A DNA stretch of 64,000 nucleotides from positions 121,981,533 to 122,045,532 of the forward strand of contig NC_061862.1 of assembly GCF_907164915.1 (NCBI RefSeq), in the 5' to 3' direction. The DNA is from Impatiens glandulifera (lineage: Eukaryota > Streptophyta > Magnoliopsida > Ericales > Balsaminaceae). Below, in pieces: positions 48,153 through 59,859 of the stretch. A program made the position numbers and the translations under genes. The notes beneath the pieces were generated by a model, which had not been told where the DNA came from, made no database searches, and saw only the letters and a program-made list of their open reading frames with translations. The number at the start of each line of letters is the position of its first letter. The first letter of the stretch is position 1.

Positions 48153-48717
48153 TTTATAATTTAGGAAGATGGATTGATATTATAATGAAGTCTCCGGCGA
48201 AGGAGAGGTCGATGGTAGACAATGTAGTATAACTCCGGCGAAGAAATGGTCGTACAGTAGAGAGAGAGAAGAGTACAAAGTTGTCTAGCTTAGCAGCATG
48301 GCTTGCTGCATGCAGCATTTAATGAAAAGGTGGCAGGTGTTAGGTGGCGGTGAGGTGACTTGTTAAAAAAATTATTTCATTTTAATAATTAAATGACAAA
48401 AATTATTATGAAATTAAATTAATAAATCAATCAATCAATCAGTAAGAGAAGATTTCTTCACATTATTATTTTGACAATTGTTTTACAAATATTATTTTGA
48501 CAGTAGTTTTAAAAAATATTAATTATTTATCAAATTTATACTTCAAGTTATACAGTATTTCTTCATGTTTCAAGATTTAGTTAAATATAAGGCTGATGTT
48601 TAAAAAAAAACAATTCGAAGAACAAAAAACATAATTCTGAAATCAAATATGACATTGAATTTTCAAGAATGCAAAATATTCAAATATTAAGTAACAAATT
48701 AAACCAACACATGTCTA
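48153..48717. other. Spacer between transposase and BRCT gene
   Basis: This holds the leader and promoter of the transposase gene on the minus strand (CT/GA-rich AGAGAGAGAGAAG near 48262) and the 3' flank of the BRCT gene. AT-rich, no ORF. Confidence 0.45.
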
Positions 48718-49889
48718 TTACAAAAACAAAGGCTGCAAATCACAAGCAGCAATGGATTCTAGCAAGCTTGTGTGAGGAACACCAAACACATCCAAATATG
48801 TCTTCAGAGGATTCTCTGCCTCAAATACCACAACAAGTTCATTAACATCGTGCCGAGACTTGTCGTATACAACTATAGTTTTCTCGTCCTCGGGCTCGAC
48901 AAATGGATTCTCCATTTCTTTAGTTGTACCTGCTCCAGCAATTACAAACCCCATAAGATCAAGTTTGTAAGCCGGGATGAATTCCCCTGCAAATATGAAG
49001 GTGTAACTGTCGAAGAGTTTGGGCAGCTGAAAGAAAATACAATACATTATTAGTAATCATGGACAATTGAATATCATATGGAGGAGTAGGAATAAGACAA
49101 AACTTACATTGTTCAAATACCGCATTCTGCCAGCTCTTGGACCGCCCACAGTCCCATGATTATCTCGCTGCACCTCGTATGGTTCCTCGTCCACGTAACA
49201 GTTAAATCTGATTGATGATTTTATCCCTGTATAAAAGCAATAGGTGTTTTTAGTTTCATATATGTGAAAATGAATATTGAGTTAACAGTAAAGGGTTAAG
49301 AATAACAGAGTCTCACAATCAATGGTAAGGACCCAACTCCCGTTCAATATGCCCTTCAATACTTTGATAGTGCGACCGCATCCACCATTAGAATCGGTGG
49401 ATGCTATGACGTGGGTAACATCGTCTCGCCACCTCATTGACACCGTGGCACCACATGTGTTAGCATATTGTTGCATCAATTGCTATTTAAGAACAATCAT
49501 AAATATTTCAGTTAAACAGGATGAAAACTTAAACAATATGGAAAAAAAGGGAGAAATGTAACGAAGAGTACTATCTCTTCACTTGTTAATTGATTTGGGC
49601 ATAAAATCCAGTCTTTGCCAAAGTTTTGGACGGATGCTGAGGCAGTTGCCTGCACGTGCATGAAAAAAAAAACGGTCTTTGTGAGTATGTACTAGGGTTT
49701 CAGGGAAATAATATCACAAAACACAACACTAGGTAAGTTTTCCTAAATAACATTGATTTACAGTCAAGGTGACATTTTGAGAGTAGGGTTTCCTAAAGAT
49801 TAAAGAGACAACAACATCACATAACAGAATCTGGTGTAGTAGTTCCATAATCCTAAATATTAAAAGTTACTAGTCAGGAATACGTACCA
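48718..49889 (-). CDS. Tandem BRCT protein, BARD1/BRCA1-like, carried by the MULE
   Basis: Exons: ATG 49889-49887, then 49649-49572, 49482-49317, 49226-49108 and 49026-48718 (TAA). All junctions are GT-AG, phases agree, 675 nt, 224 aa, no lesion. BRCT 1 (about 13-85): WILCPNQLTSEE, DVTHVIASTD, CGRTIKVLKGILNGSWVLTIDW. Linker: YVDEEPYEVQ, GGPRAGRMRYL. BRCT 2 (about 124-222): LPKLFDSYTFIFAGEFIPAY, then LDLMGFVIAGAG, and a C-terminal LLESIAACDL. The spacing aligns without gaps, from memory, with plant BARD1/BRCA1 C-termini across the exon junctions. The RTxK motif that contacts phosphopeptides in BRCA1 is kept (R64, T65, K67), but the usual phosphate-binding Ser is Asn (N20). RING and PHD parts are absent. 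A nuclear phosphoprotein-binding role is inferred. The start is less sure than the body, because the ATG sits alone at a donor. Confidence 0.85.
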
Positions 49890-51351
49890 TTGTGGAGTCG
49901 TGAAGATGTGGATTCAGGTTCGGTCGACGGGGAGCCGGTTACGAATCGCCGTGAAAAGGAGGCAGGAAGAGAGAGAGATGAATCGGGCGGAAATGATAAT
50001 AAAATAATCATATTAGGGGGTATATATATTCATGTAACCGGGGCGAACATGTCTTCTTTCGAAAAGCGACTATTCATTCCATGTAACATGACACAGGGAC
50101 CAGGGGCGAATAAGTGTTCTCTCGAGAAGCGACTATTCAATCCATTTTACATGGAACATGGTCTAGGCGAACAAATGTTCTTTTCCAGCGAAAAAATTTA
50201 AATAAATAAAAAAAGTAATGAATTAATTGAAGCAAATATATCTTCGCTCATGAAGGTCTCCAGCCAAAAAAAATGAAATAAAAAAAAATTATGAAAAAAA
50301 ATCTAGCCGGTAATTGAGGCGAAGATTTGTTCGGTTGCTGCATGTCATCTTCAATTAATTGAATTAATATTTAATAAACGGAAATATAAAATCCATGTCA
50401 TTTTGGTCTTCACATAAACGGGTAAGTGTCTTTACATGGTAGGCAAGCGGTCTTTACATGGGTGGGTAGGGGGTTTTACATGAGGTTTTTATTAAAATTA
50501 ATTGAAGCAAATATATCTTCGCTCCAGAGAGTCTCGAGGCAAAAAAAATGAAATAAAAAAAAAATAGGAAAAAAAATCTAGCCGGTAATTGAGGCGAAGA
50601 TTTGTTCGGTTGCTGCATGTCATCTTCAATTAATTGAATTAATATTTAATAAACGGAAATATAAAATCCATGTCATTTTGGTCTTCACATAAACGGGTAA
50701 GTGTCTTTACATGGTAGGCAAGCGGTCTTTACAGGGGTGGGTAGGGGGGTTTTACATGAGGTTTTTATTAAAATTAATTGAAGCAAATATATCTTCGCTC
50801 CAGAGAGTCTCGAGGCAAAAAAAATGAAATAAAAAAAAAATATGAAAAAAAATCTAGCCGGTAATTGAGGCGAAGATTTGTTCGGTTGCTGCATGTCATC
50901 TTCAATTAATTGAATTAATATTTAATGAACGGAAATATAAAATCCATGTCATTTTGGTCTTCACATAAACGGGTAAGTGTCTTTACATGGTAGGCAAGCG
51001 GTCTTTACATGGATGGGTAGGGAGGTTTTACATGAGGTTTTTATTAAAATTAATTAAAGCAAATATATCTTCGCTCCAGAGAGTCTCGAGGCAAAAAAAA
51101 ATGAAATAAAAAAAGTAAATAAAAATTCCTAGAAAATAAAAGATTGAATTACTTGAAGCGAATATTATATCGCTGCCTGTGTTATTTAATAAATTAAATT
51201 AATATTTAATAAACGTAAATATAATATGACTGTCAATTCGGTCTTTACATGGACGTGTAAGTGTATTTTCATGAACGGCAGGCGTTCTTCTCATGGGTGG
51301 GTATGCGGGGTTTACATGAGGGTCATGGCAACGGGCGTGTAGATCAGAGCG
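49890..51351. repeat. MULE right subterminal array, 275-276 bp tandem units
   Basis: Three near-identical units (the word CTAGCCGG recurs at 50303, 50578 and 50854) plus partial units on each side fill about 50220-51300. Each holds AAGCAAATATATCTTCGCTC, GAGGCGAAGATTTGTTCGG, GCTGCATGTCATCTTC, TTTACATGGTAGGCAAGCGG and GGGTGGGTAGG. Diverged relatives of the unit occur in inverse orientation at the left end (36150-36520). Between 50040 and 50170 a related motif, AAGCGACTATTCA, is repeated. The array provides many copies of the GCGAAGAT motif near one end. Confidence 0.85.
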
Positions 51352-51566
51352 AAGATATCTTATCTGTTTATCATCTGAATATTATATTATTTCCTGGCGT
51401 TAACGGGCGCTTCCGTTAACGGCGTCTAGTGTGAACCCGGGCCTAAACCCGGATTCCGGATTCTCCCTCCCTCCGTCTCCTGCCCAGATTGATTTATTAT
51501 TAAATTAATAATGCTGCAATCTGATTGGTCCGCCACAGGGGAACACGGCAATCGGTAGCAGAAGAT
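51352..51566 (-). repeat. MULE right terminal inverted repeat
   Basis: This is the reverse complement of 35629-35843 over its whole length, with no difference that I could find by eye. It ends GGCAATCGGTAGCAGAAGAT. The unique flank starts CTGAACTGAATG. Confidence 0.92.
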
Positions 51567-52409
51567 CTGAACTGAATGAATAGACCCTTAACTTGAACCA
51601 AACCGACCATACCACAAGCGGGCCGTCAATTGTGAGAAAATCAACATGACTAGATAATCAAACTCCACATGTCTTAAGTTCAGTTCTCAATAGCATACAT
51701 TTTGATTTTTTTTTCTTTTGATGATTCGAAACCAAATCATCAACATTCTAATTTGATTCGCCTCTAATCAGTGTTTTGAATCCAACCAAATCAAGAACAC
51801 ATGAATCAAACATCAGATAATCTACCAATATCAAAACTGAAATTCAAAATTTAGAATGAACTTTATGCCAAAATATAAATTATCGTTAGGCTTGATTATG
51901 ATGATTTCTAAGGCCATGAACAATCCTTATGGAATTTAGAACCTATTCGTACAACTTAGAACTTCGACTTTGAATTGTAAAGCATGCTGGAAGATTGTCG
52001 CAGCAACGAAGAAGATGATTGGAAAATTTTCAAAATTTCAAATCACGATTACAGCAAGCCAATTTCTATCTAAATCTATACAAAACAATCCTAAAAACTC
52101 AATTATGGCCTCAGATCAGTACGAGGATGAGTGGATAAATCTAGCCAACACTTACGAAAATATTCACAAAACCTGCACAATCTTTGACAGTTCTTGAAGC
52201 TTCAACATAGTTAGGATTTAACTTCTCGAATAATTCTAGATCATCTCCTTCAAGCGCTTGAAGGAGACGACCTACAAATTTCAGAATAAATTCAAAATTA
52301 TGAATATCTGTATTAGGTTGGTTCGTTCGATTCCAATCCAGTAAATAATTTTTAGATCATTCCTACATCATGTTATATCTTCTAAATTAAGAATAATAAA
52401 GTGGTCCAC
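51567..52409. other. Sequence between MULE and copia element, no firm gene
   Basis: A 75-codon open frame at 51970-52197 has no recognisable domain. The word CTTCAAGCGCTTGAAGGAG near 52250 is a short palindrome. Otherwise AT-rich, nothing recognised. Confidence 0.35.
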
Positions 52410-52825
52410 GTGTTCTCATTTAGTAGTAGCCAAATGTTATATTTGAGTAGTAGTCAAATGTGTCATATTTGATTAAGCTACTTAGCCATATGTGTTCACT
52501 TGACTAAATGTCCACTTGTTCACATGGCTAAATTTCCACATGTCCAAACATGGAAGCAACACATATCTATAACTTTATTGATGGAGAGAAGGTTCTAGGG
52601 TGCTTCCATAGCTTATATATAAGAAGTCCCTAGGCTCATTTTTCATCAAGTCTCATACACCATTTAAGAGAGAAAAACTAGAGCCTAGAAGATTAAAAAC
52701 AAGTCATAGAAGAAGGGTTTAAAGGGATTAAGCAATGGCTGGAGGTATGTAGCTTGATCTGTTTTTCGCTTCCGCTTTAGTTGCATGATTAGATCAAAAG
52801 AATTACTTACATTTGATATTAGAGT
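52410..52825 (+). repeat. Candidate 5' LTR and PBS of the right-hand copia element
   Basis: A promoter-like GCTTATATATAAGAAG (about 52611-52626), a CT/GA-rich leader and a CTTCCGCTTTAGTTGCATGA stretch typical of copia LTR ends precede TTACA (to 52811). This is followed by TGATATTAGAGT (52814-52825), a 9-of-12 match to the initiator-Met PBS. The left LTR edge is a guess because no second LTR is in the window. Confidence 0.35.
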
Positions 52826-53613
52826 TTTGCCTTTGCCTTGCTAATTATTATGGATATATGAATTTATGATTTTGTTCATGTATTTGATTTTGCTAATACT
52901 AAGTTATGAAATCAGATGCATGTTAAATACAAATCATGTTTTTGATAAACTTAGTCCAATTTTTCTCATAGCAATTCTTGTTTGTATATTCGCATGGTTA
53001 AATTCTAGTGAAAAGGAGCCACTGTTTTGAATATGTTAAAGTGTACAGTTTGATTTAAAATAATATATTTGATATTCTTTTTAAGAGCTCATTCATTATG
53101 AATTGCATAAATAATTTATTTTGCAATGAATGAGATATTGTTTAATCTAATGTCAAGTGATTCATATGATTTTAATTAATTAAGGAATAGACACATCATC
53201 CCTAATTAACTAAAATTATATATATAGTTTTTAGAATCACATCTAATTAATGACATTAAAATTGTGATTAATTGTAAAAATGTGATAATTTTTATCCCAT
53301 GAGAATTTTCATCACATTTTTCATGATTAATTAGAATAAGATATTAAATTATGTATTCTAATTTACCCACAAGAATTAAAAAAGGAGACTTAATTTAATA
53401 GTTTTATCATATAATCAGAATTAATTTAATAGAATTAGAACTTTAGCCTACATGCAAGTTTTATGTCTCTAGATTCATTTTTTTATTATTATTTATCAAC
53501 ATGAATTACATTGGTAACATGTTATATGGTTTAAGTTAGCTTCAAATTTTGATAAAATGAGCATGTTTTCTTTATTTAAAATACAGCTAATTACTGTGAT
53601 ATGAAACTCTGAT
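52826..53613. other. AT-rich leader before the copia gag
   Basis: No ORF is seen. This is long for a copia leader (about 790 bp) and AT-rich. Nothing else is recognised. Confidence 0.35.
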
Positions 53614-56600
53614 ATGAAATTAGACGTTCCCGAGCTAAATGGGGACAACTATAAGATCTGGAAGAAGAGAATTCTTCTTCATTTGGGATGGTTGGACATT
53701 GATTATGCTATCAAGAAGATTGAACCCCCTACTGTGAATGAACTCTCACTTCTCAAAAAAAAAGAAACAATTGTCAAAGCCCTAAGACCTCTTACTAGTG
53801 CTTGGGATGTCAAGACCATGGTTATGAGAGAATCAAGAGGTCTTCATAAGATGAAGTTATACGATGACTTTGAAGATCTGAAAGATTATGAGTTCGAGAA
53901 GAACTCAAGAAATGAAGATGATCCCTTAACTTCAACAGCTACCAGAGCTCTGGTAACCTCCGTGGAACCGGCAGCTCTAGTACATGTCAAGAGAACCGAG
54001 CATTTTAACGATGATGCAATGGCTATGCTCGCAAGGAAGTTCAGAAAATTAATGAATAAGAATCAATCCAACAATTCCTACAACTACTCAAACGATAACA
54101 AAGCTAACATTCGTTGTTTTAATTGTGATGCTTTAGGTCACTACAGGTCGGAATGCCGAAAGCTAAGTATAGACGATAGAAAGCCAACTGATCAAATCAA
54201 AGGGAAGATCATCAGTCAAACCATCAAAATAAGGAGATCCAAAAGGCCTTTCTAGCTAAAGATGGTGGAAGCTAGTTGGCACAAAGTGATTCGGAGAGTG
54301 ACGATGAAGGAATCAGATGTCTCATGGAAAATGAAGGAGAGGTATTCGACTTTACCTCTGAGGAATTCACCCGAGAAGATTTAATTACTACACTCAATGA
54401 CATGGTCATTGAGTACAAGAATCTATCTAATCTTGTACCAACCCAACTAAACAACCAAACTGGCGGAACAATTGAACTATCCTCTAAAATTGAGAAGCTC
54501 AAGGAGACATTTCAATTATTGACGAAAGAAAACGAAAGAACAAAATATTTGATTGCTGCATGGACAAAATCTGGATATGCTGTGAGTCAGATGACAAGTC
54601 ATCAGAGACCTCCTAACTGCAAGTTCGGTCTAAGCTACGACAACAGCAATCTAGATAAATCATGCAAAGAGTTGAAACTCAGTAAAGACAAACTTTCATT
54701 TATAACCTTTGTCAAGAGTACATGAACTAACAATGAAATTGGTCATGATTCAAATAAACCGACAAAAGAACTTAAGTATGTAGAGCCAACCAGCAAGTCA
54801 CGGTGGCTTAGTCCTAAGAGAAGGAAATCTAACTGGCCGGTTAGGCCAAAAGATGACAAAAGGTTAGAAAAGGTTCATCAAAGAACATCATCACAATACA
54901 ATGAGGTATTCAAAGGCAGACAGAGAGATGTCAAGCCTGTTGCAAGTAGAACCATTAAGACTAACACTGGGAGATTCATACGAATAATTCGAGTATGGAT
55001 CTCCAAGAGACTAATTAACCGTGGACCCAATTAAATGTGGGTACCAAAAGATGTAAATAGTTATATTTTGCAGGATAAATATATTAAATTATTGGAGGAT
55101 TTGGAATGGTATTTGGACAGTGGGTGTTCAAGACACATGAAAAGAAATAGGAAGCTATTAACCGATATTGTAAAAGAATCCGGCTCAAAGATCATTTTTG
55201 ATGACAACTCTAAGGGTAAGGCTATGGGAAAGGGTAAGATTGTCCATGGAAACCTAACCATAAATAACGTGTTACTTGTTGAAAACATATACTATAATCT
55301 TCTTAGCATCACTCAAATGTGTGATATATGATATACTGTCGAATTTCACAAACAAGCATGCTTAGCTAAGAACCAACAGGGAAGCACTTTGTTGACATGG
55401 CATAGGATAGGAAACATATATAAAGTAAATTGGAAAAATAAATGTTCTAATTTTGTTTGCATGATTGCTAAAAATGATCAAAATTGGCTTTGGCATAAAA
55501 GACTAAATCATTTGAATTTTAAAATAATCAACTATATCTGTACTAGAGAGTTAGTTCAAGGCATTCATAATATGAAGTTTTCAAAAGATAAAGTATGCTC
55601 GGCCTGCCAAATGGGAAAAAAGATCAAATCAACTTTCAAAAGTAAATGAAATATTCAATCTAATAGATGCTTAGAGCTTTTACACATGGAATTGTTTGGA
55701 CCAATTAGTGTAACCAACTTAGGAGGAATGAACTAAACTTTAGTAATTATTGATAATTATTCTAGATTTACTTGGGTTATCTTCTTAGTCTCCAAAGATC
55801 AAGCAACCCCAAATCTGTTTAAGATGCTTAAAAGAGTACAAAATGAGAAATCTGTACGTGTTAACAAAATTAGAAGTGATAGAGGCAAATTTACTAATAG
55901 AGTTTTAACCTCATATCTTGAGGAATCCGATATTAGATATGAGTTGTTTAGTGCTAGAACTCCTCAACAAAATTGACTAGCTGAGAGGAGAAACAAAACC
56001 CTCAAGGAAGCTGCCAGATCCATGATAGCCGATTCGGGTGTTACTAAGAAACTTTGGGCAGAAGCTATAAATACAGCATGCCATACTCAAAATCGGTCCA
56101 TGATAAACAAACGCTTTAATTAAACGCCTTTTGAGGTTTACTATGACAAAGTTCCTAATATCCGGTATTTTAGGATATTTGGTTGTAAGTGTTATATCCA
56201 CAACAATGGAAAAAACTATTTGACCGCTTTTGATGCCAAATCTGATGTTGGTATTATGTTAGGATACTCTGCAGTAAGTAAAGCATATAGAGTCTATAAT
56301 AATAGGATTCTTACTGTTGAAGAATCATCCCATGTTGTATTTGAAGAATCCTTAACCATTGATTTATCTAACATATTGGAAAATATTAACATCCAATCCG
56401 ATAGTGAAGATGAAGTTCCGTTCTATCAAAGATTTGTCTATGACCAAACGGTTAATGACGCTGAAATTCAGCAAGATCAAACTGTTCCAAAACAAGTAGT
56501 TGACACATTGGATTATACCGAGGAAACCGGTCGGCCTAACATTGATCAGCCTACCGGTCAGTCAAATCTTGATCAAAAAACGGTTCGGTCAAAAAGCATT

Positions 56601-58242
56601 TCAGGACCGAATCTAAAATGGAATAAAGATCATTCTCTTGAGCTAATTATAGGTAACCCCTCTACATCCATCACAATTAGGCATCAACTGTTAAAAGAAT
56701 ATGCAAATTTTGTATTTATTTCACAGATTGAACCTAAAAAGGTGGATGAAACATTACTTGATCCGGATTGGATTTTAGCAATGCAAGAGTAACTAAACGA
56801 GTTTGAGATAAATAAAGTTTGGCATCTAGTTCCAATACCAGCTAATCAATTTGTCATTGGAACTAGATGGGTCTTTCAAAATAAACTCAATGAAAACGGT
56901 TTGGTTACGAGGAATAAGGCTAGACTAGTGGCCCAAGGATACAAACAGGAAGAATGCATTGATTTTGAATAATCATTTTCTCTTGTTTCCAGACTAGAGG
57001 CTATTAGAATATTTCTAGCATTTGCTGTATTTAAAAATTTCAACGTCTTTCAAATGGATGTTAAAAGTGCCTTTTTTAACGGTATCATAAATGAAGAGGT
57101 GTACGTTGAACAGCCTCTTGGTTTTAAAAATCCTGCATTGATTAGTCATGTATATAGATTGGACAAAGCTCTTTACGGTCTTAAACAAACTCCTAGAGTG
57201 TGGTATGATACACTAATAAAATTTCTATTTGATCATGATTTTATTATAGGATCTGTAGATAAAACATTATTCAAATTTGAGAAAAATGAGCATATATTAT
57301 TTGTACAAATATATGTAGATTATATCATTTTCGGCTCAACTAATCCCAAATTATGTGACAAATTTCTAAAATGATGACTGCCAAATTTGAAATGAGTATG
57401 ATGGGGAAACTGAGCTTCTTCCTAGGCCTTCAGGTTCGGTAGATTGAAGGAGGCACCTTCATAAACCAAGTCAATTATAAAAAAGAGCTATTAAATAAAT
57501 TTGGGATGGAAAGTTGTTCGGCTGCATCAACCTCAATGAGATCCTCAATCAAGCTAGATAAGTATGAAGATGGTCAAAGTGTTGACATCACTGCTTATCG
57601 TGGAATCATTGGCTCACTTCTCTACCTAACAACAAACCGACCAGACATATTGTTTGCGGTTGGAATATGTGGGAGATTTCAGGCAAATCCTAAACAATCT
57701 CTATATTGATGCTAAAAGAATATTAAAATATCTTAAAGGAACTCAAAATGTGGGACTTTGGATCCAAAGGATTCCAATTTCAATTTAACGAGTTATTCTG
57801 ATGCAGACTATGCAGAATGTAAAGTAGACAGAAAAAGTACTAGCGGGACTTTCCAGTTCTTAGGTGATCGACTCGTATCCTGGTACAGAAAGAAGAAAAT
57901 GTTTGTTTCAACCTCAACGACAAAAGAAGAGTACCTTGCATCCGGTAGTTGTTGTACTCAAAATCTCTAGATTCAACAACAACTAAGGGATTTCGGTATT
58001 ACAGTTGAGGAGTCTCCAATATTCTGTGACAACACAAGCTCCATTACAATTACATATAATCCAGTGTTGCACTCGAGGACAAAGCACATTGACATCCGAC
58101 ATCATTTTATCATAAAACATGTGACGCAGAAGCATATTCGGCTCGAATATGTGTCAACCGACCAACAAGTGGCCAACATTTTCACCAAGCCACTCTAGGA
58201 GGCTAAGTTTTCTTACTTTAGAAATATTTTGGTGTCTTTCTA
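53614..58242 (+). pseudogene. Copia gag-pol, decayed
   Basis: Gag occupies 53614-54255 (MKLDVPELNGDNYKIWKKR; zinc knuckle CFNCDALGHYRSEC at about 54115-54156) and a coiled-coil-like continuation runs 54276-54725. Protease is at 55107-55142 (LDSGCSRHM, with the active DSG). Pre-integrase follows (WLWHKRLNHLNFKII, about 55487). Integrase is at 55670-56260 (ELFGPISVTN; DRGKFTNR; CxxC in VCSACQMGKK). RT is at 56790-57370 (FQMDVKSAFFNGIINEE; LYGLKQTPRVWYDTL; the catalytic box reads YVDYIIF, so its second Asp is lost). RNase H runs to about 58242 (DADYAECKVDRKST; STTKEEY; VANIFTKPL). Stops are scattered at 54721, 55329, 55737, 56790, 56970, 57372 and elsewhere. It is dead as a polyprotein. Accessory ORFs follow on the same strand. 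Confidence 0.82.
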
Positions 58243-59112
58243 ATATTAACTAAACTATTTTAAAACACTGGCATGCATTTTGGGAGAAACTCCCTCAAAA
58301 ATAAGAATATTTTTTGCATTTACCGTCATGAAAAACCGAGCATATTCTTGTAGAGAAGCCTTCGCTTCTCAAAAGTTCTCTTTTCTAACTTCGGTTTTTT
58401 CTTAAAACCGATCTTCTTTTTCAAAAATCTCGATATTTTCCAAAACCGGTCATACAGTCATATTTTTTTCATTCTTCTAAAAACTCTTATATGCATAAAC
58501 TTAGAAGGAGAAAAAGTCTCCTTTTGAAATAGGTAAAATTACTCTACCAAAAAAGTGTAAACAACACCGAATGGCTCAAGTAAAACGGAAAACTGATCGG
58601 TTATTTTAACTGAACAACTACCGCCTAGTAAAATCTTCGGCTCTAAGCAGAAACAATTTTTATTCAGGATTAAATAACCGATCTCATTAATACCGAATTT
58701 GCAGTCAGTCGACCAATTATTTACATGAAAATTTCGGTAGTCTCATTTTCCAATCAAAATGGGACAGCTGGCCAGTGTTTATCAGTATTTGTTTGAATAT
58801 ATTCCTTTTGAAAAAGCAAATAGTCATTCCTCAAACAACGTAAAAACCTATGTCTATCATCGTTCAAAAATTAGAAAGACTAACATTTCAATAAAAGTTA
58901 CTTTTATGGAAATAAAATGGCTATATTCCTTTGTCCATTGGAATCTAGGATGAAATCCCTCTTTATCCAATAGAATTTAGGATGAATCCCAAGTCGCAAC
59001 CTCTTCCATTTAATGACGCTCTCACATTACCGAAAAATCCACATCCAAATTTCTTCAAAATATATCCTTTCTCAACAACAAAAGATTATCTTCACATCTT
59101 CAAAATCAAGAG
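58243..59112. other. Spacer between copia pol and the first accessory-type ORF
   Basis: The words GGGAGAAACTCCCTC (58280) and CCTTTGTCCATTGG followed by TAGGATGAA (about 58931-58985) recur in modified form before the second ORF copy (about 60003 and 60312). The upstream DNA was therefore duplicated along with the ORFs. Frequent AAACCGA words are noted. No gene is seen. Confidence 0.5.
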
Positions 59113-59859
59113 ATGAATCCACCTCTCTCCAACAATACTCTTCTAATTGATTTTGAATCATTCATATCTATTGAAAATAAAGAAATCGTATCCATGTTCA
59201 AATCCCTAGAAGACACGGGTTTGAGACCATTCTTAGAAGACCGTCATGCAATATATGATGATGTAGTAATTGAGTTTTTCAAAAATGCTAAGATATTCCA
59301 TAGAAATCTCATCATGTCTAAGGTTCAAGGGAAGGAATTCATCTTCGACAAAGAAGACTTCGCACGTAGTTGCGAACTTCCAACCAAAGGATTCACTAAC
59401 CTTTCGTTTTCAAATGAAATAATTGATGACATGTCCTACTACTTCTCAAATTCATTCGATCCGGTCGAATCTCATGGAGCAAAATCTCTTTTACAAACCA
59501 AATATCAAATCCTCAACGAAGTCGTTGGAAAATCCATTTTTGCCAAGGAATCCGTTAATCTGTATTCCAAGAAAGCTTTTGAGATGATGGTATCCATCAC
59601 AAAAAGTATTTCCATTAACCGGTCGAAGGTGATATTCGACTATCTAAATAAAATGATCTCTTCTGACAAAACAATGACCGACTATGCACCTCAACTAAGT
59701 TGTCTATTATTTGATCTTGACATCTACCTTGGTCTAGGAGTTGGACTCCATTCATCCCAACTTCTCACAAAAGAAATAGTTCAGATGTATACCAATAAGG
59801 TGGAAAGAGTTAGGATCAAGAAAAAACTAACTCTAGGATCTTCCAACAATCAATCTTAG
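59113..59859 (+). CDS. Plant repetitive ORF family, copy A (248 aa, unknown function)
   Basis: An intact open frame from ATG 59113 to TAG 59859. Landmarks: LIDFESFISIENKEIVSMFK, LEDTGLRPFLE, VIEFFKNAKIF, a KEDFARSCELPTKGF block and INRSKVIFDYLNKMIS. It lacks transmembrane segments and known catalytic motifs; composition is mixed with a basic C-terminus (RVRIKKKL). From memory, very similar ORFs are highly multiplied in Gesneriaceae and other asterid genomes, usually annotated without a real function, which suggests a transposon-borne family. Here it lies 870 bp after copia pol in the same orientation and is the best preserved of three copies. I cannot give it a function. It is shorter than copy C, which keeps a long low-complexity tail. 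Confidence 0.6.
   Translation: MNPPLSNNTLLIDFESFISIENKEIVSMFKSLEDTGLRPFLEDRHAIYDDVVIEFFKNAKIFHRNLIMSKVQGKEFIFDKEDFARSCELPTKGFTNLSFSNEIIDDMSYYFSNSFDPVESHGAKSLLQTKYQILNEVVGKSIFAKESVNLYSKKAFEMMVSITKSISINRSKVIFDYLNKMISSDKTMTDYAPQLSCLLFDLDIYLGLGVGLHSSQLLTKEIVQMYTNKVERVRIKKKLTLGSSNNQS

Larger units (their letters stand above)
35629..51566. mobile_element. Large Mutator-like element (MULE) with Ulp1, FAR1-type transposase and BRCT genes
   Basis: The outermost bases 35629 onward and the reverse complement of 51566 backward are essentially identical for about 215 bp, and similarity continues inward for roughly another 200 bp with a small insertion on the left. Between them lie two Ulp1/C48-protease-like genes (plus), a FAR1-domain MULE transposase (minus) and a tandem-BRCT gene (minus). 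MULEs with Ulp1-like genes are known (Kaonashi/KI-MULE in Arabidopsis, CUMULE in melon); a BRCT gene as cargo is not something I know of. I could not see a convincing 8-10-bp target duplication (left flank GAAGTTCAT, right flank CTGAACTGA), so the exact ends are uncertain by a few bases. Confidence 0.9.

Noticed and set aside
51970..52197. 75-codon open frame after the MULE
   Set aside because: No recognisable domain, no context and ordinary length for chance; left uncalled as a gene.
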